Positions 11,827 through 26,284 of a stretch of DNA of 64,000 bases are shown piece after piece. The translations under genes and the position numbers were made by a program. The notes beneath the pieces are model-generated. The model did not search any database and was not told the DNA's origin. It saw nothing but the letters and a program-made list of their open reading frames with translations. Each line of letters opens with the position of its first letter. Positions within the stretch are counted from its first letter, which is position 1. Source of the DNA: Caprella mutica (lineage: Eukaryota > Arthropoda > Malacostraca > Amphipoda > Caprellidae); assembly GCA_947561585.1 (NCBI GenBank), contig CANNZV010003153.1, positions 1-64,000 of the forward strand, in the 5' to 3' direction.

Positions 11827-14800
11827 TTTCGAATGGGAACGGAGCATGATTTATGGAGTTGATATTTCTATTTTGTATTTTAATAATCTAACCTACGTCC
11901 ATTAGGGTTGTTACAATAAAAATTTCAACTTAATTAAGTATGCTGAAAGAATCATTATTATATTCTGCATTTTCAATATTTGAATTTATATAACATATCA
12001 TCTCCAGGTAATTAATTTCCATCTAAAGTTCTTAATGGGTAATTAACGATAACCCCTTTTTCTTCATCTTCTCATCACCATCAAATAACTCACTCTCTTA
12101 ATCGTTAGACGTTCACGTTTGTTTTATATCTCTAATTGAATTTTAAAGAGAACGTGGACGGTATTATATATTATTGAAAAAAGGTAATTACTTCTAATTT
12201 AATTCCAATATTTAATTTGGAAGCTCAAACAAACCCAATGTGATCGAATTATTTCTATTAAGTATTTTAAATGTTGAGTTGATTAGGGAAAATAATTCGT
12301 TAATGACATTGATTTGAATGATATGGTTTGGCATATCAATATCATTATTTCTTTTTCTCGAAATTATAGTGAAATTCAAAATGAAATGATTAAAAGGATG
12401 AGAAATATTTTGTATGACTGAACATAAAAAGTTGATTAATATAAGATAAATTTAAAGAGATTTCCATATTGTTTTACCATTATATGTAGGCTATAAATAT
12501 AATACGTTAAGACACCCACACTATTTAATTTTCTAAATATTCAATATATTACAATTCAAGTACTATTATAACTGAATATTTAAACATCAAAGGTAAGATA
12601 ATTTCACCCTCAAGTTGCTTAAATACACTCGCATTTCTGTGAGTAAAAACAACTGCTATAATCTTCTCAATAAATCCCTGGAGTACAATCTAATGTTACA
12701 GAATAATCAGGATCGTTTGATAGGATTTAGCAGAAGTCTTCGCATTAAAAACATCGCTAGGAAATGCCTCTGGAAGAAGAACTTACAATATTTACAGAGG
12801 AATTATAGGTATTGGGAAAAATTACGGTCAGATGTTTCTATTTTTTCAATTTATTGATCCATTTTATGATCAAAACAGAGTCACAGCTCTAAAATACGAC
12901 TGAAAAGTTTGAAAAAACTATAAATTATTGATTAATAAAATGTATTAATATCATCGCAAGGGAACATTTTCAGAATATGTGTACAAACCTAAATTATGAT
13001 GATAAATATTCATATTGAAATTATTACAATTCAAAATCAATACCAGTGTTTGTCCAATATCCATGTTATGACATCAGAAATTTAATTATTTTCGTAATAT
13101 TATTTGGATTGAATATTAAATTTTACCCACTCGTGTCTCATATACATTATAGACTATAAAGCTAGTACAAAATGATTTTTAATATTCTGAATGAAATAAA
13201 TTAAACTATTGATATTGAACATGAAAGTTTCTATTATAATATGATAATTTGAATATATTCTATACATGGAAATTCCTCCATGTTGCTAATTAATTAACTT
13301 TGTGTCCCTTAATTAGGTTTAACTTTGCTCTTCTCTTCAATGAGAGTTGATATTGAGTGAACTTTGGAATTGACGGCATTAAATATTTATAAAGAATAAA
13401 CTGGTGGAAAATTGTGTAATGTATATAATACTTTAAATTATTGTTATTCCCAGAATTTTCTGTCAATTTCAATCTTATCTACTTTATTCTAACTATAATT
13501 TAATAAATCCGAAAATATTTTTATCTTAATCTTGTTTATATTTACACAGCACTATAGCTCTCTTGATTATTTTGAATTTATTTTTCAGTTTCATTGGTTA
13601 GATTTGTTTCCAATTTTCGATAAATTCTTCAGTTTTCTATTTTAAAATATATCCCAATCCTTGATATAATCAAAAGGATTACCGATAACCTCCAGGTAAT
13701 CCAATCGTTACTATCGGATTAAAATGTATTCGATGGGATGAAAGGGCTTTACCGAGCTCTCTATTTCCCTCATTGAAGTTATAATCTGCTATTTAGAACC
13801 GTTTTATCAACTCACTATTTAATAATGATGATCAATAACACCGTTATTTAAATTGTGGTTCATTAAAAGGCACCAACTCTGAAAACTGAAACATCTACTT
13901 TAGATAATTTAATTCGCCTGAAAAAATTAGACCGAAGATTTGTTGATAGGTTGCTATTTAAATGATTGTTCAGACTTAATATAGGTTATTATATGTTTTT
14001 TATGTACTTAGTCAACTTTTATTTGAAGTCACCCAAGGAATGGAAAATCTTCAGCTTTATTTATGTATATTTAAATAATTTTACATTTACAAATTTCAAT
14101 CTTAAATTTTCTATTATCAAATATTTTTCAAGAATATTAGTGAATGAAGTCATTATTTAACTATTTACTAAAAATGAAATAAACTCTCTTGTAATTTTAT
14201 GTAAGTTTAATGCTGAAATTTTTCTCATATTTCTCTCATCTATTTATATAATTAAAGCAAATTAAACTAATAAACAATTTTAGTCTAACTTTGAAATATT
14301 AACAGAAAGCATTACAATTATTCTATTTAACTACAAGAAATTTATCTCCACAAATAATATATGATACATCATTACATTTAATATCTAATAAAACTGGTTG
14401 AAAAAGATGGATTAATTAAACATATACTTCAATATTTGCTTAACAAATTAGATTCTTATTGACCACATTTCTCCAATTTAAATATAAGATAATGTATATA
14501 CTACAATTTTTTTCATTTTTTATTTCAATAAATTTAATTAATCCATGAACAATTGCATGATCATTTATCAATTATCAGTAAATATTTAACTAAATGAAAA
14601 ATAAATGTAAAAATAAAAATGCATTTCTCTGTAGCTTCATTATTTCTATTTTATTATTTATTTTGCCACCAATATGATTTATTTTTATGTGGGATTAAAA
14701 TAATGCAATTCATAAATATTTTGATTGCGGACTTTGATTTAATTAACTGATAATAAAATTGGATAGAGTTCAATCTAGTCGATAATTTTTCGATATGAAA

Positions 14801-17800
14801 TAAAAATTTCTATTTCTAAATAAGTTACTTCATTTACAGGATTAGGAGATAATTGCAGTTTGTGCCAATTAATCGCAACTCATTTCAATATTTGATAAAT
14901 AATATTTGGGGAGATAATATACAGTTTTTATTAATAATAATTAACTGGTGAAATTTTCTTTCTCTATAATATTTAATTCTTAATTTCTCCATGGTGTCAC
15001 CTTATGAAATAATCATAAAGGATTTTCATTCATATTTTCAATTCCTTACCTTGTTATCAAATTAATTATATATTTACTAAATACTTTCTATTATCAAAAT
15101 AGGAACAAAATTCTATTTTTGAGTTTTTTTTATCATTTTAATATTCAGTATTTAAGTAGCAATATTGTAAATGCAAATTATTAAGAGAATTTAATTTCAG
15201 ACTAAACAATCTGTGACCCGTTTTGCCATTATCATTATATCTTAATCTATATAATAATTCATTTAATCAATTAAATGCCTGTTGAATATGCAAATATTTC
15301 CATCCTTTATTGTTAAATTGTATTTTAATTTTTATTGCAAGTAGCTTAGTGGTAATTCAATGTATGATTTTTAAGTCATAGACACCGTGTCTCAAAATAA
15401 TATCCGATAAATAAATTAAAGTAAATAATTGAAGTGAATTCCTATTTGCCATCGAAAATGGATAAATCAAAATTTCATAAAAGTTTAACATCACGTTTCA
15501 CTTTTTAAGATAAAAACAAAATTTGAATATTGAGTTGCATTTTCAATAGTTAGAACATTTTCGTAAATGAAAACTACGGATATATTTTCACTTCGCTCTA
15601 ATTTTATATTCAAATCAATTCAATGGACATCGTACCCACTTTACCCTCGAAAAATATTCAAAGATTATTTTTCGATTACAAGCTAATATCTTTGATTACT
15701 ATACATAGCTATTTGTGATGAAAAATTGTAAATATCACAACTGATAGTAAAATATATATGAAAACTATAGCATGATTTGGAATAATATTTTTACGGGACA
15801 TTATGTAAAATTAGAACAGATAGAACAGTACGATTTGTGTCATCAGTATTTATTTTTCAATCTAAATAACATTTTAGCGAAAAAATGAAATATTAAATTA
15901 AATTGGAATCATATTTTTCGGAACATAAAATAATTCATTTTGGTAATATTCATATTATATTCAACACAATTTGATGATAATTTTAAATTCCTACTTTGAA
16001 TAATAATATTTAGGCATAATAATATTTGCCAAAAATATATGAAGTTAAGTATACGAAGTCGTGTGCCCAAATGATCTGATAACACTAAACTACTTAACTT
16101 TTAGTCAGTATTTTATCCTGAACTTTCCTTATCATCTCAAGGATTCTCGTAAAATTTAGCGTACATTATTATGAATAGATTCAAAGATGTTTACCAGCAG
16201 GAATAAAAAGAAGTTTATAAAGTATCATTTCCAATATTGATTTTGATTATTGCACAATAATTAATCATTTATATCATGATACAGATAAGCAAAATAATTG
16301 CTAGATTCTAAACAGTCAAAGTTTATTACCCTCTAAACTAGAAGACAATTTCCCTCCCCTTTGAATTCTAAACAAGTTCACCGATGCAGCAATGTAACCA
16401 AATCATCACACTAAGGAGACCATGCGATGCTCTTTTGAACTGGAGAACAAAACTAATTTGAACTGAACGATACTGCTTAGAAACCTCCTCACGAATCTCA
16501 CTTTAATGAAATGAACCGAAGGAGGCATATTATCGTAATTCTAGCGCTCGTTACATCGGTCGTGCATGAGCTACAGCAAGTACCTAGATACTGAGCAATA
16601 AACTGACGGGGTAATTTATTCATTTGACTTGACTGTGTGTAACACTGTCAGACTCAATCTTTGAAATTAGTTCCATTTTCTGAAAAGAAAATATAGAAAT
16701 TAATTGACCATTCAACTAAGTAGATTTAAAGTATGTTACTTCAATTTTCATAACCTCATAGATTTCCAGAACATTTACCTTCTAAAATACTGGCATAATT
16801 TCAATAAAATATTGAAAAAATGTTTGACCAATGTCTTTTAGTGAAAACTTTATTCTTGGACTCATAATTGTATTAGTATCATACATACGTTATAAAAATT
16901 TACCAGTACATCAAATCAAATCGATGATGAACTTATATGTCTCTTAATAAATATTTTTTTCAGACTAATTTAATTAGGAAATCATTCATGGAGAATCATT
17001 TCACTTCCAAAACCAAAGAAAGATCGGAGTAATATCCCTAATTGTATTTATAATGCATAATTCATTCTATGCTTTTGATTAATCTGAAGCTCTGAAATTA
17101 AAAATTAAAATCTTAACATTAATAATTACGTGATTGTAGTTATATTGAATTAACGGCTTAATATAAAAAGAATTCAGAATAATTTATGGTCAATCAATTT
17201 TGCGTGTTATTTTTCAATATTTTCTCCTTCACACTTGCATTCAATTCCAAAACCAATTGAAAACGTATCAGCTAATATAATATTAATTCTAGTAACTAAA
17301 GGATTTAAATTGTCTAAAATTGGCTCAATATCATAGCAGCTCTCCTAACATTGATTGAAAAATGAATTAATCCATCTACTGCAGTCTAATCCGATAAAAT
17401 GTTTGATGCTATAACTTATAGCATTCACTTCGTTATTTTAATATAATATTACATGCGAAATATAAATTACATTATAAATTTCATTTTATATTATTTGATT
17501 ATTCAACACTTTTAATTATCAACAAATAATTTATCCAATAGATAATGAGATCAAAAATTCTGTTCAATTTATACTTACAATGTCTACTGTTTGCAAACAT
17601 ACCTATTTTTCGTTCACATAACGCAATGATGTTTCTTATTATTTATAAGCATTTTCCATCATTCATGAATTTTATTTGTCATTTTTGTATAAACATTTTT
17701 ATAATGTATGACTAACAAGAGTGCTCTTCTCCCCTTATCTACCAGTTATCTTATCTAATATGACCAATAAAAGAGATTATTGGAGTTAAATGTTACATAT

Positions 17801-18670
17801 AGATATCATTTGCAATTCCCTGTGAATAGACGTAAAGTGTTATTTTGTGAACGAGTTATCGGTGTTTGGAGTATAAATTTACTATATTTACTTATTTATA
17901 TTTATTGCTGGTTTTTATTTTTGCTCTTCATCGACATTAATAATAGTAAGTAGCAATGGTTTATGTTTTTAAGGTATTAATTAAATATACGTTACTATTC
18001 AAGTGATACCCCACTTGTTGATATTGAGCAGAGTCATGTACTTTGTCCTGTAAAGCAGCTCAATATTATATTCAATAAGAAAGAAATAATTTGAAAAGAC
18101 TCCCTCCCCAACACACGGATTGAAGAGAAATAAACCACCGGCACAAGAAATTAAAGATGACAAGCAGTATATGTACAATAATTTTATTTCATAAAAAATA
18201 CAATAATATAAATTAATAAATGTAGAAAAAACAAAGTTAACTACATACATACAGAACTATTATTATTATTACCCAAATTACCTATTTATGGCAAGAAAAG
18301 AAATTGAATTTTATGACATTCATAAAATATTTTTTTCGCATACAACATAGTATATTGCATTTATTGTTAATGAACTTGAAACAGATTTAATAGCTAAAAT
18401 TATATAATATATTTTCTTTATATTATTATTGATTTTCCTATTTCAACATGAATACATCTATATATTTATTTACGATCTTAAAAGCAAGCACTTGTTTCGC
18501 AAGGGTATTGAATGTTGATTTTTGATTGCAACGTGTATCGTTTAAATATATGTATATCAAAATATCAAAAACACCGTTAAATATTTTTCAGGAAAATATA
18601 TATTTTGTATATCCATATGTAGGTATATTAAATAAATAGTTTAATTTAGCCTTTAATTCTTTCTTATCGC
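11827..18670. other. Long AT-rich intergenic region
   Basis: No gene could be supported. Open frames such as 12615-12857 and 13966-14160 have random-looking composition and no splice or domain evidence. 16330-16660 is less AT-rich than its surroundings (CGCTCGTTACATCGG, GACGGGG) but is not open in any frame. 17690-17850 belongs to a dispersed repeat listed separately. Confidence 0.5.
17690..17850. repeat. Dispersed repeat shared with 63850-64000
   Basis: In the same orientation, TTATCTTATCTAAT, TGACCAAT, AGAGATTAT and AGACGTA occur in order and with similar spacing at both places. The two copies are diverged. Limits are uncertain, because the second copy runs off the window. Confidence 0.6.
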
Positions 18671-18679
18671 TTTGGTAAG

Positions 18680-19110
18680 AATTATCTCTAACTGGGAGTT
18701 CAGCCTTAGACTTTATCAGAGGAACACCGTCACAGTGTTTTCGTATTTTCGAAATATTGAAGACATGTATTTGCTGTTCTGTGTATTTCTAAATTTCTGT
18801 CAATATACAATAACCAGGTAGTTCTACCATTGATTTTCTCTGTAATATATGAACATTATCTAAGTAACTAAATCATTGAATTAAAAAAATACCTCATTGA
18901 AACAATGAGCTCTGATAATCCCATCAAATATGAAAATCTGGTATCTGTTCTCAACCCTCAAAGAGTACATATTTTCTCTTACTCGGGAATCAGTCCTATA
19001 CTTCATAAGGGAAATACCGTCAATTTGTTTACCTTATTTTTCCTATTTTGATGAAAAACACATATATGATCTACAGTGTATTTCTGTATTTGTGCCAATC
19101 ATATTATAAT
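18680..19110. repeat. Two diverged direct copies of an unclassified repeat
   Basis: About 18680-18810 and 18975-19110 share ACTGGGAGTTCAG/ACTCGGGAATCAG, a conserved ACCGTCA followed by GT-rich sequence, then GTGTATTTCT, about 290 bp apart. Part of the motif (TATACAATAA, then CAGGTA) recurs near 19926. This is probably an eroded tandem or transposon-related repeat; no coding part was recognised. Confidence 0.5.
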
Positions 19111-19349
19111 TCTGCTTGTTTCTTCCTTTGGCCCCATTCACACTTGTTTTATCAACGCCGCCTTTAAAAAAATGTTCATAGCAAAAAGTTTAGCTGCAAT
19201 TGATTTTAACGGAGCCCATCACACTTCCGTTAGAAAATCTATTGCACCTAAACTTTTTTTACATGACCACAAACTAAACTTCTTATTGTTGTCTTTTATA
19301 TTTTGTTCCCCTTATTAATTTCATTGCTTGCCTTAATTTTCTTTATATC

Positions 19350-19635
19350 TAATTATTGATTAAAAGGTGAGAGGTGAAAGTGGAGGAAAGAAAATTGTGG
19401 TTAGTATATGTGAGGGAAGTGAAGTGAAGAAAAGTGAAAACGAGGAGGTGTAGGTGGGGTAAGATTAGGTGGGGGAAATGTGATGATTGAAGTGTAGATA
19501 TATAGTGGAAGTGTAGATAGTGGAAGTTTACATGGTGGAAATATAGGTGGTGGAAGTTTAGGTGGTGGAAGTTTAGGTGGTGGAAGTTTAGGTGGTGGAA
19601 GTGAAGGTGGAGAAAGTGAAGGTGGGGTCCTGTGG
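19350..19635. repeat. Purine-rich minisatellite (GGTGGTGGAAGTTTA unit)
   Basis: From about 19360 the plus strand becomes almost free of C. Between 19500 and 19625, 15-bp units of the form GGTGGTGGAAGTTTA repeat with variants (GTGAAGGTGGAGAAA). The flanking part is a looser array of GTGGAAGTG and GAGGTG words. Such strand-asymmetric purine tracts can adopt triplex or G-rich structures. It lies about 800 bp before the first BTBD9-like gene. Confidence 0.85.
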
Positions 19636-20417
19636 AGTTAAAATATAAATGAGTTTAGAAAATATGTTGTATGGTGACAAAGTCTGTCACAAAATACGTT
19701 CAACAGACACTCTATCAATTGCATCCCATAAAGTTGGTGTAAATCGAAGTACGTAACTTGACCAAGCTAGATAATCAAAAACAAAGGATATTATTTTCTG
19801 AAGCATATTACTAAACACATTTGCTGCGTTTTATATGTTGTCTCTCAAAATAGTGAGTTTTTATTATCAGTTTTATCAAAACATTTTTGTTGATTTTCAT
19901 CTCGTAGAATTACGGGTCTTGCTAGTATACAATAATCAGGTAATTCAAATTGTAAAATTCAGGTAAAATAACTTACTATGAGAGTTGGCACTACTCTTTT
20001 TAGGTTTAGGTTTTTGTACTAGTCCAAAGGACTGTTTTGTTTTAACCAACGTCAATTTAACTACTTTTTAGTAGTACCTGCTACTCACCACGTAGGTAGG
20101 AGCAAAAATAACCCATTCATATAAGTAAAAAAAGTCAAATTTCATTGGATTCAACTAATCCTTTCTCTCTGTGTATGAATACTGAAAATATATTATAAAT
20201 TTATTGAAAATACTGAGCAATAAAGTATGTGATTGGTATACAAAATAATATAAATTAAGTGAGTTGGTTCATGTAATCACTAACCACCGTACGGTAAGTT
20301 GTATGTATATAGTCGGTAAATACTATATATTAATAATTTAAAAGAAATGTTTGCTCATTTCTAATTCTCATTCGAAGTTTTTCAACTTATTTTATAGATG
20401 ATTTTATTACAGTCAAG
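19636..20417 (+). other. Upstream region of the first BTBD9-like gene
   Basis: No exon was recognised. Immediately before the start codon, TTTTATTACAG ends at 20412 like a splice acceptor. The same arrangement (CATTCTTCAG) precedes the start of the second paralogue, so each gene probably has a non-coding first exon further upstream. Its position and the promoter cannot be placed. Confidence 0.4.
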
Positions 20418-23400
20418 ATGGCGTTTGTGGAAGATTATGAGAGGATGTGTTCCGATATTGGCAAGTCCCTGAAAGGATTCCTCCGAAGCTGTCCTTCTGA
20501 TGTTTCTCTGCTGGTTGAAGGGACCAAGTTACCAGTACATAAATTTGTCCTCTCAGCTCGCAGTAAATACTTTGAGTGAGTGAAAATTTATAGTTAATAT
20601 TAAATAATTATATAAGTGGTGAAATAAACAGCTAGTCTCGTACCTTAAATAACTATAAAAATTAAAATTTTCCTATAGTTTTATCTGATAAATACCGTCA
20701 GTTATAATGGCTTTAAATTTGAACTTTCTTTTTTATTTATAAATTTATGTATCAGTGACTAGATTTAGATTACAGTTGCGAGGTTTATTATTATGAAATA
20801 ACGAAAAAACCTATAGAACTAACGAAAACGTTATTGTGGCACCCACAGGGTAAGAGTTCATACACTCTATATTATACCTTTCAACATTACCATTTCTCTC
20901 TGTGTTCAAATATATATCTACTCATAGAAAGTTCTGTTTTTTATCCGCATTCAAATCAATTTTTGATACTGTTCAGAGCACGTTACCTCATCCAATTTTT
21001 CATGTTTTTGCAGTACCTTATTCAGTCTTGAAGGTTCACGAGATGCTGAAGATCATGAAGATGCTGCATTTGGTTCACAGGATATCGTTGAATTGTGCGA
21101 TGTATCCCAATCTCTTCTTGAGATTGAAGATTCCGTTGTTACACTCACTAACAATCTTATTGAGATTAAGAATGTCAAGCTGGAAGTAGTGAAGGGTGTG
21201 TTGGTTTATTTTTACGAAGGACACTACGATTGTCATGGGACGGTAAATTTATAACACTTAATATACTATGTGAATTAAAATTCTTCTAGTTTAAAAAATT
21301 TAAAATCTTTCAAACTTTATATTTTCCAAAACTAATAATTAATTTTCATCAATGGTCATTGTGCCAAGAATGGATTTTTATTGTCACTCTTTACTTTGAA
21401 TCTATATAGTCTGAGAATTTTTGTAAATTACTTTCATTCATTTTTGTTTGATGTCTGATAAGATTTTAATAGGTCCACATGATATAAATACACCTGCGAG
21501 TGATTATAAATTATCTTCAATGATTAGAATACTATACATTAATACTATAGTAAGCTACCTTTAAAAGCTATTATATTATATAGAATAGAAAGGAATCTCA
21601 ATTGTTTCATTTATACTTAACTGATTTGTGTTCAATTAGAATGACTTCTATTCGCAATAGTTACTGAAGTAGCTTCTAATTGAGCTACATCCTTTTGAAA
21701 ATATCACCTCTTTTAACATTTCCTTATCAGGTGGAAACTCACTTGGAAGCTCTGAAGCTGGCACACCAGTTTAATGTAGATGGTCTTGAAAATATTCTCA
21801 TTAACTACCTAGAAAAATTAATCACTATTGAAAATTTTCATGATTTTTACAACCTTAATTCACGTTACAAAAATGGTAAACTGGATAAAACCTGCAATGA
21901 TTTCTTGAAGCAAAACAGTGAAGAGATCGTCGCAAGTGAATCAATCTCCAAATTGACTATTGTAAGTATTTGTAATTATTGTACGTTTGGCTAATTATTA
22001 TTTGAACATTTTTCTTTTATTTTAAATAAGCTTTCTTTGCATATTGTGAAACAAAATTATATTTTCCGTAAATTATTAAATTGTGTAAAGTGAGCGAAAA
22101 ATATGCTTCAATTATATTAATTGAAACATTTTACATTATCCAAGATAGACACCAGCAATTATCTCTAATTATTTTTGTAACACATAAATAACTACTTTAA
22201 ATAGGATATCTAAGTGAAATTTCTCTTTCAGGTTTCCCTGCTGTCTCTCTTGGATGAGGAAAGTTTCGGAGCAGCTGAAATAGATATTTTTCGTGCGACG
22301 GAGAGATGGGCTGGCGTGAATAAGCCGGACAAAGAAACTGTGGAAGACATTGTCAAGAAAATCAGACTGGCAACAATCTCACAGAGGGTTAGTTTCTTGA
22401 TTAAAAAAATACAATAATCATTGGATTATACAAATTTTAGAAAACGAGATAGTTTGAACCAATTTAAATAAAAATATTCAAGTGTGCAATATCAAGTTAG
22501 AAAAACATGTTAAAGAATTATTTATTTCATATTAACTTTCATTCCATCCGATTCAAAAATTACATTATCTCAATTTTAGGAATCACCAATTTTACGGCCC
22601 TCCACTTTTATGCCTCATTATGCAAAATAAAAAGTTACCTATATTAGATTTTTGGCGTGTATTTGATGTTTTTTTATCAGTGTTCGTTAACATAAAATTT
22701 AATACACAAATTTTTATTCAACAGGATTTGTTCCGTGTTGTTAAGTGCTCTAGGGATCTTCCTTCCATTGATATTATGGATGCGGTGCAGAGTATTGTCG
22801 AGGAAACTGCAGCCTCTAACAATTTCCGAAAACAACAACAGAAATTAGGTAATTTAGGATGGAGCTCTATGCTAGTTCTCGTATCAAGTATTTTTTCATT
22901 TGTTATTTTTCTTTTTAATTTATCGAGTTAACATAATTATTCTAAGGTAGCAGCGAGTCAAAAAGAAATTACCAAGCACCAGATTTCATGAACTTCATTC
23001 ATATTAATTGTTTTGAATTGTTTCATTTTAATATTTGATACTGTAACTAACATAAGCAAACCGATGGATTCAGTAATTTTCATGATATATTTTCTAAAAA
23101 TGGATCGTAGGTATTGAACAGAGTAAGGTTATAAAGTGGTCCAACGTTCCATTGATTTCAAATATATTTATTTTGAATCTAGTGTAGATATGTCTTAAAT
23201 CTTCTATCAATTGTCAACAACCCAATAATATTTAGAGTTTAGGGATGATTATTAGATTAGAAATACCAATGGCCCTATATATCCCCGTAAGCAAGAGATT
23301 TACAAAATACACCAATTTATACCTCAATTCAAGTGAAAAATTTATACGAAACATACACTTAATGAAAATTTCACCTTGAATATTGCGTCACTAGCATATA

Positions 23401-26284
23401 AATGGATACCATTTATTGTCGATAGCTGTCCATACATGAGTAAAAGATCTCATTGGAAAACAATTTGTTATTATCCATTTAATTTATCATTTAACTTCTC
23501 TCTTCTCTCAGTTTCCTCCACTAATGTAGTGTTAGCTTCTAGAAGAGCTACAGTCACTGGTGGTGTCACTGGCGAAGATTATTGCAATCCAATGTATAGT
23601 ATCGATGGAGATGAAGACTCATTTGCTGTTGTGACAGAGGATTCTCCCCTCACCATCACACTGGGACAGCCTCACTGGCTCTCTTCTTTGCGGTGAGTGA
23701 AGTCTGGTAAACTTATTGTTGATAAGTTACAAAGATGATGGTAAAATGAATGAGGAATAACAAATTAATTCTTTCTGTTAAGTTTATTAAGCGCTATGCT
23801 ATCATTTTCAGAAAATGGATGTTATAGAGAAGTTAGAAGTATTTGGGATAACATAGCATATATTTCAAGAAAATGTAAGTCTTTCATTTCTACTTGTAAA
23901 GCTAATTTGCTGATTTTAAATATATAACCCAATCACAAACAAAATGCACTCTTTGTATTCAAATTGCAAAAGTATTATAGACGAATATAAGGAAAAGGGT
24001 GAGAATGGGGCCACGTTGTGTAAAAGTAAGATACCTATTGGTTAACTGACAGAAATCGACAGCCATCTTTCTTTTTTATATTGGTGGTCAATAAGCTTCA
24101 CTCTCCTTGATTACGAATATAAATTGAATATAGTATGATTAAATCATAAATTATAAATTCGAATTATTGAAGAATATTAAAGCTTCACAAACAGAATAAA
24201 TAACTGTATATAGTTGGAACTACATAGTTTGTGAAACAAACAGTGGGTATTTTATTTGAAAAATCAATGAACTAACATGTACAATGTACATACAATTTAA
24301 CATCATTATATAATATAATTCTTTTTAATAAACTAACAGTTGATAATTAATTAATAAGAACAGGCTAGCTTAATATTTTCTCATAAGTTCGTGTAGAATT
24401 TAATGTTTGATATTAAATTAGTATTTATTTAATTGATATTTAATTTAAATATTTTAACATTATGTTTAACATACAAATCATAATTCAACATATTTTTGAA
24501 ATTAATTTAATTTAATTAGTTAAATAGGACTCAAAATTATGGTTAAAACTGTATCTATACTGTATGAACGAACTAGTTTGTAACTGTTTTCTAGTACTCT
24601 AATCACTTTTCCAACAGGGTGAAATTAAATGCAAAGTGCAACGGTTACACTATCGAGAGTTCCCCTGACGGAGAGTCTTGGCAACCAGTTGGTGGTGAGA
24701 CAAAGGGGGAGGAGGGAAGAGTCTGGCGTACCTTTGAGTTTAGCCCCAGAGCTGTGCTGCGCTACAGAGTCATAATGAAGGGAATAAAAACTGTAAGTAA
24801 TCCCTAACATCATTATCTTTATGAAACTTTGACCCTGGACTCTTGGTGTGTTTTAGTACATATTATAGGGTGAATGTCTTGACACAATCAGTTAACTGTA
24901 ACCTTAGCGACTTGCTGCAAAATTGCAATCACCGATATTCGTAGCAAGTGACTTACCCCGTCTATAAAACATAATAGAATACTGCCTAAACTTTTATTTT
25001 TGACTTCGATTGATGTTTGGAATTTAGAAAGAAAATTATTATTCTTTTCTGTCCATCAAAGTATTCACGAATATAAAATGAAGCTCTTCGTTTAGATTTT
25101 ACATGAGTTTAAAGTGATAGCTGATTCACCTACCCAGTGACTGTTTATTCATGGATTAGACGGTGAGTAATGGATGCATCAATAACCGTAATAATTGAAG
25201 CTTTTTGGTCATCTTAAGGAGGAAAATATTGTCCACAATTAATTTCTATATTTCTATATTTAATTTCATTAAATGTCATACCATTTCTGGTACGTACTGA
25301 AAAATGATGCAAATTTCTTATCAAAACGGATTATTATACCCTCAAAAATAGCCCACTGGCTCTCAGTTTTGGCATAAATGTTGAAGTTTTTATATATTAT
25401 GAAAAAGTTACATAAATATTGTAACTCTTTCTTACTGATGAAATACAATTTAGTACCAATGTTAAGGCTATGTTAACATTCATATAATCTGTTGTAATTC
25501 AACAAAATTTACCTTTATTAAATTTATTTTATTATAATAAAAGATATCGTTAGGTTAACACCTATGTAACGTAGCCGCTGAGCTTTTCCAGGCAAACCAG
25601 TCCTCATGAAAAATAAATAATAATTTATTTTAAATAACTTTTCAACATAATTACATACGATTAAACAAAAAAGAAAGTGATAAAATTGCAAGATACTCAA
25701 ATTATGAGCATTTATTCAAATATACATTATACAGGGTGTCTCAAAAAATCCGGAACTCAAATTTGAGTTAGTATATATCAGTAACTGTTGGAGGTACGTA
25801 TTTCTTTTTGGTACTTTTTTTATTATTGAACCCATATCCATCCACAGTTAACTTTTCATTAAGTTTTATTCATTTTTTGAATTTTATAAGGATTTTATTG
25901 ATGGGTGGTGAAAATGGTTTTGCGCAAATAGTTAGAAAATCTAAGAAATATTTGTTTCTTATCTTCTCTTATTATATTTATTTCAAATATATAATTATTC
26001 TTTGGCGTTCACCAATCGATGTGTAATTAGGAAATGAGCATTTTTAAGAAGAAAGTATATCGAAGGACCCATTTAATTGTTGAGATTTTATAACAGTTTT
26101 AGTGAGGATTTGCTCGCACGTGCCATGCAGCTAGGTTACTGAGTAAGTAAACTCGTATGCTTCATTTGCTATCCATTAACTTGTTACACTTTTTCTTTTA
26201 ACCGTTTTTTTTTTATTCTGACAGAATTATATCGGTCTTTTTCACTTGGAGAGTCTAGCCAGCACCACTGCTGTCACAAAATAA
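20418..26284 (+). CDS. BTBD9-like BTB-BACK-F5/8C protein, copy 1 (8 exons, 437 aa)
   Basis: Coding exons: 20418-20575, 21014-21242, 21731-21961, 22232-22387, 22725-22848, 23512-23692, 24618-24792 and 26225-26284, all with GT-AG introns and consistent phases, giving 437 codons. Residues 1-130 form the BTB domain: SDVSLLVEG, then the typical LPVHKFVLSARSKYFE, then EVVKGVLVYFYEGHY. An acidic, poorly conserved segment of about 35 residues follows SKYFE and is not usual in BTB folds. About 130-300 is a BACK-type helical region (EIDIFRATERWAGVN). About 305-435 resembles an F5/8 type C (discoidin) domain, with IDGDEDSF, ITLGQPHWL and YTIESSPDGESW. Order and motifs match BTBD9, a putative Cullin-3 adaptor, but the known protein is about 610 residues with two discoidin domains, so this form is shorter. 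The 3' flank is similar in all three copies. Start chosen by agreement with copy 2. Confidence 0.88.
25733..25795. mobile_element. Possible transposon end in intron 7 of copy 1
   Basis: ACAGGGTGTCTCAAAAAATCC at about 25732 has the ACAGGGTG(T/C)(T/C)T form commonly seen at ends of insect Tc1/mariner-type elements. No matching inverted end was found nearby, so this is a fragment at best. Confidence 0.35.

Noticed and set aside
15339..15410. tRNA-like stretch with TAGCTTAGTGG (box A) and an anticodon-arm-like hairpin
   Set aside because: The anticodon loop would have eight bases, no T arm or box B follows, and the ends do not pair. At best a decayed tRNA-derived or mitochondrial fragment.
16330..16660. 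GC-richer island considered as a host exon or promoter
   Set aside because: No frame stays open on either strand and no consistent splice pair was found.
24625..24813. Minus-strand frame opposite exon 7 of BTBD9-like copy 1
   Set aside because: Shadow of the coding exon on the plus strand.
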